Assembly (NCBI GenBank): GCA_030068145.1
Contig: JAPJBO010000310.1
Span: 62,001-126,000 of the forward strand
DNA from: Diplonema papillatum
Lineage: Eukaryota; Euglenozoa; Diplonemea; Diplonemida; Diplonemidae
Length of the DNA stretch: 64,000 nucleotides
Direction: 5' to 3'
Shown: piece after piece, positions 49,417 through 57,598 of the stretch
Layout of the letters: the number at the start of each line of letters is the position of its first letter
Position numbering within the stretch: the stretch's first letter is position 1
Translations under genes and position numbers: made by a program
Notes under the pieces: model-generated
Databases searched by the model: none
What the model saw: only the letters and a program-made list of their open reading frames with translations
What the model was told of the DNA's origin: nothing

Positions 49417-51579
49417 TCAAGGAAGATGGCAGGAAACTGGCCCAAAACCAGGACCAACCCGAAGAAGCAACTTCTCATCAGCTTCCTGACATGCAGACAC
49501 AAGCTTGTCTTTGCTCCAGTTTTGGCAGGACTTGATACCTCGCCGTTCAGCTTGCTGCACAAGCGCATCCTTTCGCCAATGACTGTCTGCATCGAATCGC
49601 CAAGGAATCCTTTTGATGAAGTCATTGCGTTCTGCCTGCCACTTTTTCCTGTCGTCATGAGAAACTTGCTTCGCCTTGTAGTGGGTCAACTTCAGCAAAC
49701 CGCATCGGTCTTTCCTCGCCTGGATAGTTTCTATCCTTTGCGCAGCATATTGCTGAATTGTCTTTGGGTAGGGCTGGTGAATGCTCAGGTGAGCGTTGGT
49801 GCTCGATAGCTTTGCCCTGATGCATTCATCGCGGATGCGCGTGTTTGTCTGCTGTTGCAGGTGACGTTTCATGGATCCAACGGTGCCCTCTATGAGACTC
49901 GGTCCTAGCTTTACGGGTCTTGGGGTATCCGCTGTTGCCTTGCTGTACATGGTCAGCTCTGCAACAATGCCGCAGGCAAACCTGTGGGCAACAGAAGACA
50001 GGAAAGCTGAATCTGTTGCCTCGTCTATGGGTTTAATGGTTGGCATCTGCACGCCGGGACCTCCGTAATAGCTCGCAATAGAGCCAGCCGCGTCTAAGTG
50101 GGCTTTCATACGCCGAATGAACTGCTGAACGGAGTTCCGCTGGCACACAAACTTTACTTCCGGGGCCTTCGTAGGAAATGTCACACCTCGTCTCGCTTTT
50201 TCCATCCACAGCGGATTCCCGAAAATGTCCTTTCCAGTTCGAATTTTTGTGAAATAGAGACCCAGGGTAGCCATCAAATCGCTGGCAAAGCCGGCAGTAA
50301 AGTCGTCGTCGAGTACTTCTTCCCCAGCGTACTGCCAGATTCGCCTCAACGCCGGATATGCAATGATCTCAAATGCTAAACCTATTCGACGGAAGCGCTC
50401 CTGGGTACCACGAGGAGTCAGGTACATGACGATATTCTTCTTTTTTTTCGAATACTCTGTCGTTTCATCAAAGCTGCCGAGGAAGTCCAAGTACCATCCC
50501 AATAGGGTCTTCTGACCAACGGTGCATGATAGAGACCACGCGGCTGCCCAGGACGTTCCGAATCTCCCTGTCGTCGCCCTCTGCCACAACACACCTTTCA
50601 ACTCCGGGCCGCCCTGTTCCCGCAGCCATACAGCAAATGCAGGTGAAGATGCCACGTCGTTCGCTGCTGCACACAGGAACGTCATCTCCTTCCCAATCTT
50701 GAGCTCGGTCACAACCCTGCTCATCGTCCGATGCAACCTGTGCACTGGTTCGTATACCCGGGGTTGTTTGAGGCCCCCCACACCTGCTCCGCGGTCCGTA
50801 AACATACAGCAGAAGCGGTCTTGCTCGAAAAAGGCATCAGGGCCGAGAACGCCAAGCCCTCGAAGTTCTTGCGTGAGAGACGAGAAGTAGCAACAGATTT
50901 CTGTCACTGCGTCTTCCACCATGCTGCCATCGTGCACGGTTGAAAGGCACGCCTTCAGGAAATGGTGCCTTTGTGATGTTCCTTGCATCCAAGTTGCTGT
51001 CAAGTGGATTGCATGCCAATTCTCGTTAACAGGTGTGCTATCGTGCTGCAAGGCGACATCCTTGTCTTCGATGGCACACAAAAACGAGATATCACGCGCA
51101 ACCAGGTTGCTCTGCCATGCTCGCTCAACCCTGAAACGACTCACTTTTACTCGCTGGATAATGAGGAGTACCCGGGGTATGCGTCGGATCTTGACATCTT
51201 CCGCCATCAGGCTGTCTACGATACCTCGCAGTTCTCCGTCGGCCAGGCCTCCGCCGTCCGTCACCACAGCGCGATTCTTGTCGAGGACTGGTACAAGCAC
51301 GCAATGGCCGCAACTGAGCTTCCACAAGTCCTCTCTGAGAACAACAGGACAGTCGGCCAGACAAACTGTTGAAGGGGGGCCGGTAGCGAGGCGCACATAT
51401 GTCCCAGCAAGCGCGTAGCCAACCGACTTCGCAAGTCCTACGATAGCGTTCCAGTCAGCATTCTCGACGAGAAAACCTTCATGGCGCATTCCACACGGCT
51501 TCACGAAAGTAACGTCAATCTTCATCTCCCCGTTGTTCCAGGCTTTCCTGACTCGCTCTCGTTCCTTTTCCTGCAACAA
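49417..51579 (-). CDS. unrecognised 720-aa protein of the TGGTGTGG-type transposon (candidate transposase)
   Basis: Intact ORF. No known superfamily is recognised. The C-terminus (~660-705: WRKDALVQQAERRGIKSCQNWSKDKLVSAC) has the helix-extended-helix pattern of a SAP-like DNA-binding motif. Basic stretches (SMKRHLQQQTNTRIRDEC; HYKAKQVSHDDRKKWQ) precede it. Possible acidic catalytic residues cannot be singled out; FCCMFTDRG (~260) and PIDEATDSAF (~515) are candidates. It lies 1.9 kb inside the end at 53488, and deleted or rearranged pieces of the same gene occur in the element at 43927, which links it to those termini. Its first in-frame codon may be a non-ATG; the exact start is uncertain. 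Confidence 0.6.
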   Translation of the reverse strand: MLQEKERERVRKAWNNGEMKIDVTFVKPCGMRHEGFLVENADWNAIVGLAKSVGYALAGTYVRLATGPPSTVCLADCPVVLREDLWKLSCGHCVLVPVLDKNRAVVTDGGGLADGELRGIVDSLMAEDVKIRRIPRVLLIIQRVKVSRFRVERAWQSNLVARDISFLCAIEDKDVALQHDSTPVNENWHAIHLTATWMQGTSQRHHFLKACLSTVHDGSMVEDAVTEICCYFSSLTQELRGLGVLGPDAFFEQDRFCCMFTDRGAGVGGLKQPRVYEPVHRLHRTMSRVVTELKIGKEMTFLCAAANDVASSPAFAVWLREQGGPELKGVLWQRATTGRFGTSWAAAWSLSCTVGQKTLLGWYLDFLGSFDETTEYSKKKKNIVMYLTPRGTQERFRRIGLAFEIIAYPALRRIWQYAGEEVLDDDFTAGFASDLMATLGLYFTKIRTGKDIFGNPLWMEKARRGVTFPTKAPEVKFVCQRNSVQQFIRRMKAHLDAAGSIASYYGGPGVQMPTIKPIDEATDSAFLSSVAHRFACGIVAELTMYSKATADTPRPVKLGPSLIEGTVGSMKRHLQQQTNTRIRDECIRAKLSSTNAHLSIHQPYPKTIQQYAAQRIETIQARKDRCGLLKLTHYKAKQVSHDDRKKWQAERNDFIKRIPWRFDADSHWRKDALVQQAERRGIKSCQNWSKDKLVSACQEADEKLLLRVGPGFGPVSCHLP

Positions 51580-51791
51580 ACCCCTGCATTGGTTTTGAAC
51601 ACACCGACATTACAAACGTTAATTTCTCTTCGTCAGCTAGTCGAATACCCGAGTTGCCGCCGGATAGACAGGCCGTCGCTTCCAATGGACATCCAGAACA
51701 AAAGAGAATTGAGACAACAAAAAACTATAATTGATCGTCGGGAACACACAAAAAAAGAAATGCCTTTACGATGGAGGCTATCACCAGAAAG

Positions 51792-52745
51792 CTAGATTTT
51801 TGCCTCTTTGCGTGGGTTCTCGACCTCTGCTTCCTCGTCTGCCTTTCGTTTGAAGCCAACCATTTCAAACATCTTTTTGGCGTTGGCCTTTTCTTGTTCG
51901 GACATGCCCCTTGTGAGATCCTTCCTGGCCGCCACCTTCTTCTTATTTTTAGCAGCTTCTTTTTCTCTGAAAGCTTTTAGGTCTGCTTTCGCGTTCTTTG
52001 ACAGCTTCTTGGCGAACTTCGGGCATCGACAACCGTGTCGTACAAACGACGTCCCGTCAGAAAGCCTGTCCGGCGGGTTGCTGACCTTTGTGCCACAAAT
52101 ACAAAGCACCCAAGAGGGTCCGAACTTCAGCCCCACCTTGCCGAACCTGTCACACAGCGCCTCCTCCAACTTGTTCGTAATCATCGAGCTACTGTCCGCC
52201 CGCGATGTGTATGAGTTGTCGTGCACTTCCGCGTCGTGTGTTAGCAGGTGCTTTCGGACGTGCTTTGCCGAGTGCTTTTTCAGCTCCAAACGGACCACTA
52301 TATGGAGGTTCAACTTCTTTTCGACGACCTTTTGTAGTCCCGCGTCGTTGAGCACTTCCGTCTCGTCGTCGCGCTCCTTATAAAACCAGCGACGTGCGAC
52401 ACCGGTAGCCCCCCTAAGGAAAGGAGCGTCTTTCTTTTCTGCAAGCTGGTTTCCGCATTCCAGCAGGTGCGGCCGTATTGTGGACTCGTGGAACGTTTGC
52501 AGCGAGCCGTTAGTCATAAAGTCGGCGTTGTACTTCATGTCTTCTTCCTTCAGGTCGATGGTGTCGCTTTCTTCGGTCTCGCTGTTGTCGTTCTCCTCAC
52601 GCTCTTCCGTCGTGCGGACTTGGAGATATTTCGTAAAGCAGTGAAACGTAACGCCGATACAGAATTGCATTTTACGCTTTTGAATTTTGTTTCGTGCCTT
52701 TATTTGGGTACTTTCTTTTGTAGCCAGTTCAATGGAAACGATCAT
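51792..52745 (-). CDS. unrecognised 317-aa protein with Cys/His cluster
   Basis: ATG at 52745-52743. The N-terminal third is acidic (TEEREENDNSETEESD), the middle is helical and charged, and a VLCICGTKVSNP...FVRHGCRCPKF motif (~215-247) could bind zinc (CxC...HxCxC). The C-terminus is very Lys-rich (AAKNKKKVAARKDLTRG...GFKRKADEEAEVENPRKEAKI), suggesting a nuclear, nucleic-acid-binding accessory protein of the transposon. No family is recognised. Confidence 0.6.
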   Translation of the reverse strand: MIVSIELATKESTQIKARNKIQKRKMQFCIGVTFHCFTKYLQVRTTEEREENDNSETEESDTIDLKEEDMKYNADFMTNGSLQTFHESTIRPHLLECGNQLAEKKDAPFLRGATGVARRWFYKERDDETEVLNDAGLQKVVEKKLNLHIVVRLELKKHSAKHVRKHLLTHDAEVHDNSYTSRADSSSMITNKLEEALCDRFGKVGLKFGPSWVLCICGTKVSNPPDRLSDGTSFVRHGCRCPKFAKKLSKNAKADLKAFREKEAAKNKKKVAARKDLTRGMSEQEKANAKKMFEMVGFKRKADEEAEVENPRKEAKI

Positions 52746-52875
52746 TTTACGAGAGAGATGATTTGCGCTTTATTTAGAGTTCGAGCTCGCTTGAGATTCC
52801 GGATGCAAAAGTCACCTGTAAGGCGATTGCATCGTATTGGGGTCACATTTCGTTTAGGCTACAGCAGCAGATGTT

Positions 52876-52935
52876 AGAACACAGAGAAGCATTTCATAAA
52901 GCTGTCTAGCTTTATTATGCAATGCTTCTCTGTTA
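52876..52935. repeat. hairpin CAGAGAAGCAT...ATGCTTCTCTG
   Basis: Imperfect palindrome (CAGAGAAGCATTTCATAAAG with CTTTATTATGCAATGCTTCTC) immediately left of the TTAA-flanked MITE. Confidence 0.65.
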
Positions 52936-52936
52936 A

Positions 52937-53286
52937 ATTTAGGGTCAACGACAAAACGGATTCTATATAACTGGATTACGACAAAGTGGATTATTAGTGG
53001 ATTATAATCCAGTAATAATCCACTTTGTCGCTTTTGATAATCCACTTTGTCGCTTCTGACAACCGGCATGAATTATATAGGGGGACCCTTTCACAAAAAG
53101 TTCCCACAGGGAAAGTGACTATTTTGAGCTGTTTGAGTTCATTGAAACCATCAAAAGTGAGCTTAGGTCCGTCATACGGGGCGACAAAGTGGATTAGGCG
53201 ACAAAGTGGATTGGCGACAAAGTGGATTATAATCCACTTTGTCGTAATCCAGTTATATAGAATCCACTTTGTCGTTTTCCCTAAAT
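52937..53286. mobile_element. 350-bp MITE with ~60-bp inverted repeats and TTAA flanks
   Basis: Ends ATTTAGGG...ACGACAAA and complement, matching for about 60 bp with few mismatches (shared GGATTCTATATAACTGGATT, ACGACAAAGTGGATTAT). TTAA stands on both sides (52933-52936, 53287-53290), as for piggyBac-type insertion. The internal sequence includes more GCGACAAAGTGGATT copies. Confidence 0.8.
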
Positions 53287-53489
53287 TTAAACGCGCCGGT
53301 TTGAAGACCCCTGGCGCCCCTGTCCACCAACACCCCCAAAAAGCCCCAAACCCTTTAACTAACTCCAAAGCCCCCGCAGTCTGAGGGAAACATGAGACCT
53401 ATGCCCCTCAAGAACCACCAAAAAAAAAGGACACCCCAAGGCCAGTTCCCCGTAGTTCCCCCGTAGTACCCCATGGTTATACCGATCAC

Positions 53490-56340
53490 ACCACTTATTG
53501 TCCCGGCACCCCTCGGAAACTCTGAAGGCCGGAGGGAAAAAAAAAGCCATCCGGTAAAAAAGTACATTTTTGTACTTTTTTTCCCGGCAAAAAAAGCACG
53601 ATTTCCCGGATATTCTTAAAGGCAAATTACAACCAATAGGCGTCCAAAAACGATGGAAACCACGAAAAACTGCCGACAGAGCGCCATACCAAGAGCTGCT
53701 GGTCCAGCTCTGCGCCATCAAGCATGATTTTTGGTGAAATACTCCTAGGGGTTGTACTTTTTTTCCCGGAAACAAAGCGCCATTTTTCGGACTTTCCTAA
53801 AGGCAACCTGCAGGCAACGGATGTCCAAAAGTGCAGCACCCACGAAAATCTGTTGACAGAGCGCCATCGCAAGAGTTTCTCATCCAATTCTGTGTCATCA
53901 AGCATGAGTCGTGGTGAAAAGGAACGCGCTCGCCCTGCAGTAGCAGAGACGAGTGCACAGCACTTGCAGCCATGGTGTGTGCGTGTATGTGGGCATGTGT
54001 ATGTTTGCCCATAGACTTTCACATCCCCAACATTAGTCGTTATTTGCCTGCACACATGCTTAGATCTGGTGACGTTTCTTCTTTCTTGCTTTGCGCTGTG
54101 GTCGGGAAGAAAACGTACACACCCGGAAAAAAAATCACGTTTTACCGGGAAAAAGAGTGTGCTGGCCCTCAAAAAATGTTTTCCCCTCGGGAACATTTTT
54201 TCGGGCCAACTTTTCCCCCTCGGGCTGTTTTCGCCCTCGGGCTGATGCCCTCGGGCGAAAACAGCCCTCGGGGGGAAAAAGCACTCTTGTTTCCCGGTAA
54301 AAAATAGTTATTTTCGACTGATCGATATCTGACCGCCGCTGTGCGTTGAAAAGATATCGATGCATCGACATAACCATGGAGAGATAACCTACAGGCAAAT
54401 TTGGATGAATTCGCAGCCCGCAACACAGCAGTCACAGGTCTGGAAAGGCAACCGAGTGGGCCACTTGGCCAGTGCACAACATCAGGTCTAGCCCAACGAT
54501 ACCGATCACCACGAGCACGCCTAAATGCTACTACTAAGTTCACAAACAAACAAAGGGTCGAAAGGCACCATTCTGTACGCCCATTCGGGACCGTCGGAAA
54601 CACAAAAAACAAACCATGGCCTCCAGTGGTGCAAGTCACCACGCGCTTTTTTGAGATGCACAAACTGTTCCCCCCCGTCCCTCTCCATCTGATCCGTTGC
54701 GGCGCACCGAGCGCAACACATCAGAAATACTCCTCCCGTCAACCAACCGTCGGCAGGAAGCCCGGCAGAAATCAACGAACACCGGGGCAGTGTTGTCGGG
54801 GCCTCCTACTCTCTGTTTTTTAGTAGAGTGCAAGTTTTTGTATGTAGTAATACATCCGTGCTCACGGGAACATTTCCGGAACAACAGTGAAAGAGAACGA
54901 AGCCAACGAAAAAGCGCCTGGGTGGGGGAGGGAACCTCCCCCACCCAGAGAGGATCATACCCCGAACAGGCGAAGAGCAAGGCGCTTTTGTCTGTTGTCA
55001 AGTTAAACACCTTTGGCCAGTTGATGCTGATCGTCCGCTACTTCGCTTATCACTGCAAGCTTCAACTCCGGAAGCGTTCTCTGAACGAAGCAATCACCAC
55101 CAAATACTCCGTGGGAAATGCTCGAGGTGGCCGCCAGTTGCGAGTACCAAAGAAAGAATGTGCCATAGCCCACGACAGAGATGAATCTGGGTCTCAATGC
55201 GTGGAAGCATGCGAAACAGAGGAAGATCCGTTTCGCGTGCTCGCTCGCACTGGCGGAAACTCCAACGCTTCGTTGGCTGTGGATGCCGGTCGGTTCGACT
55301 TCCCACTTGTGTTTACCCTGATTCTTATTCAGGTACGTCTTTTCTACACTGTGGGGTGTTCTACCGAGTAACGCCTCTTTTGGTTTGGCTGGCCAGCGAC
55401 AACACTGCTAGGTGCGCATCGTTTGATGCTTGCTTGCGTTTCTCTGCTTCGTGTAATATGATCCGAACCCTCTTTGCGAAAATCCCTTTTGAGCCAGTCC
55501 ACTCTTATTTTCTGGAAGTGCATTGAATTGCCTGCTGCTGTCTATCACAGTCTATCTGATGCAGATTATCGCCATTTTTTCCCCCTTTGCATTCTAACCC
55601 AAACCTGAAGCACGACACGATCGGAGAGGTAGTCACCGAGTGACTTATGGAGGCCATCGCTACAGATATTCTGCATTCTAGCCTCAACTAACCTCAACTA
55701 TTGCTATCACACTCTATCAGGAGTCCGTCAGCTGGGGGTGAACTGGTTCACCTTTATCAACACCCTTGCGCTTAACCTTGTCGTACACTTTGCGACCCTG
55801 CCGAACCATTCGCTGCCGAAACCCAGTTCCTGGCGAAAGCGCCATTGCGGAAGTCTTCACTCTCACTCTCGTGGGGTCGGCACATCTTTTTCTCTCTCAT
55901 TCGAACTCTTGTTGCGTCAATGGTGTTGTCCTTTGGCACAGGGTGCCGATCTCTTCGTTCAAATACAGCCGTTGCACACTTGTTCTTGCCAGATGCTGGC
56001 AAGAAGTGCGGTGCGTGTGGGCGGTATCGCCAAGGGGGTTTCATCGGACACTCAAGTGAGCTACATTACTTCACGCTCTTGTTGCGTCAGTGGTTTCGCC
56101 CGTTGACAGAGTGAACCGGGGGCCTCTAGTTGCTATGCAATGCGGGCCACAGCCGTTGGGGGGTATTGACGAAGGGTATCACCCAGCTAGTCGGTACTTT
56201 GCCGCTGTAGGGTCCCCTCTGCCTCGTGGGGAGTCATGAGTACCATACTATGCCCGCCTTTCGCCACAACAGGATTACTTTTTAGGCCGCGACGGAACCT
56301 TTTTTGCTCGACAGTACCTTTTTTTAGTACTAACAATCTT
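53490..56340. other. gene-poor repeat region
   Basis: 53560-54330: two tandem relatives (about 53640-53740, 53830-53930) of the 47965-48030 repeat, a palindrome of CCCTCGGG motifs (54180-54285) and TTTCCCGGTAAAAAATAG ends. 54918-54953 is a hairpin CTGGGTGGGGGAGG / CCTCCCCCACCCAG. 55060-55200 resembles 13080-13200. 55545-55700 has two LINE-tail relics. 55850-56110 carries two CTCTTGTTGCGTCA copies. No supported gene. Confidence 0.5.
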
Positions 56341-56579
56341 GTGGGTTGCCCTTCAATGTATTGTGCAGGCTAAAAAGACGTAGGCAGCGTGTTTTGGTGG
56401 TTGATCAGAGTTCCTTACCTGAATACACACAGGGTAAATACAAGTGGGAAAACGATCAACCGGCACGCACAAAACAGAGGCTCAGATTTTCATCTAAAAG
56501 ACACCTCTACAACACAAGCTTTCAACAGTATCGAAGCAACATCACACCCCCCTCAAGTCTCTCACAACGGAGCACACGA

Positions 56580-57598
56580 CAAATTCAGCAACCGCTGCGA
56601 CAGGGAAGAAATGGAAAAGGGGTGGCGCACCGAAGGCGACGAAACGAAACTACTTCTTGGCGTCGCTACTGGGCGCGGTGGGGCGCCGGAGAGGTCGGCT
56701 CGGGCGCGCTGGAAGGGGCGTGGACAGGGTGCAGCGGGCCGCGCTGCGGCCGGACGACGACGAGATTACCGTGCGCCGGAAGCTGCTGCTGATGACCCCT
56801 GTGGCGGCTGCCCTCGTCCTATTCGCAGCCGTGTTCTCTTAGCCTCTGGCAGGCAAACCAGCCACAAATTCTGTTGCGAATCTCAGCATCAAACCGAAAC
56901 TGTTCTAGCAAACGTACCCCCCTCCTCTTTAAGACACTCACAAGCTGCGACAGGGAAGAAACGGAAAACGGTTGGGTTGTGGGGTGGAAACCCAGAGCGC
57001 ACCGAAGACGACGAAACGAAACTGTTTCTTGGCGTCGCGAGTCCTTTGACGCCGCCGCCGCAGCGGGATGCGGTGGGGCGCCGGAGGGGTCGGCTCGCGG
57101 GCGCGCTGGAATGGGCGTGGACACGGGTGCAGCGGGCCGTGCTGCGGCCGGACGACGACGAGATTACCGTGCGCCGGAAGCTGCTGCTGATGACCTCGTC
57201 CTGTTCGCAGCCGTGTCGATGCTGGCCAGCCTGGCGAATATTTCTCTTAGCCTCTAGCAGGCAAACCAACCTCAATTTCTGTTGCGAATCTCAGCATCAA
57301 ACCGAAACCGTTCTAGCAAACGTACCCCCCTCCTCTTTAAGTCACTCACAAGCTGCAACAGGGAAGAAACGGAAAAGGGGTTGGATTGTGGTGGGGTGGA
57401 CACCCGGAGCGCACCGAAGACGACGAAACGAAACTGTTTCTTGGCGTCGCGACCCCTTCGACGCCGCCGCCGCAGCAGGATGCGGTGGGGCGCCGGAGGG
57501 GTCGGCTCGCGGGCGCAGCGGAATGGGCGTGGACACGGGTGCAGCGGGCCGTGCTGCGGCCGGACGACGACGAGATTACCGTGCGCCGGAAGCTGCTG
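56580..57598. repeat. tandem triplication of the cyclase gene 5' end
   Basis: Three copies (about 56592-56845, 56950-57265, 57355-57660) of a stretch with GCGACAGGGAAGAAA, CGAC GAAACGAAACT, TTCTTGGCGTCGC, GGACGACGACGAGATTACCG and the LL(L)MTPVA membrane segment. Between copies is AGGCAAACCA..C..AATTCTGTTGCGAATCTCAG. Copy 1 alone has an ATG (GAAGAAATGG) where copies 2 and 3 have ACG, and copies 1 and 2 end in stops after the first membrane segment. Confidence 0.85.

Larger units (their letters stand above)
49330..53488 (-). mobile_element. larger TGGTGTGG-type transposon, one end identified
   Basis: The right end reads CCCCGTAGTTCCCCCGTAGT...TACCGATCACACCA (53440-53488), the same type as the left end of the 43927 element. 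The minus-strand order from this end is a piggyBac-type MITE insert, the 317-aa gene, then the 720-aa gene. The opposite terminus is not found (a REP-like CCCGGGACAATAACCGGG hairpin lies at 49345-49405), so it is truncated or its end has diverged. Confidence 0.5.
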
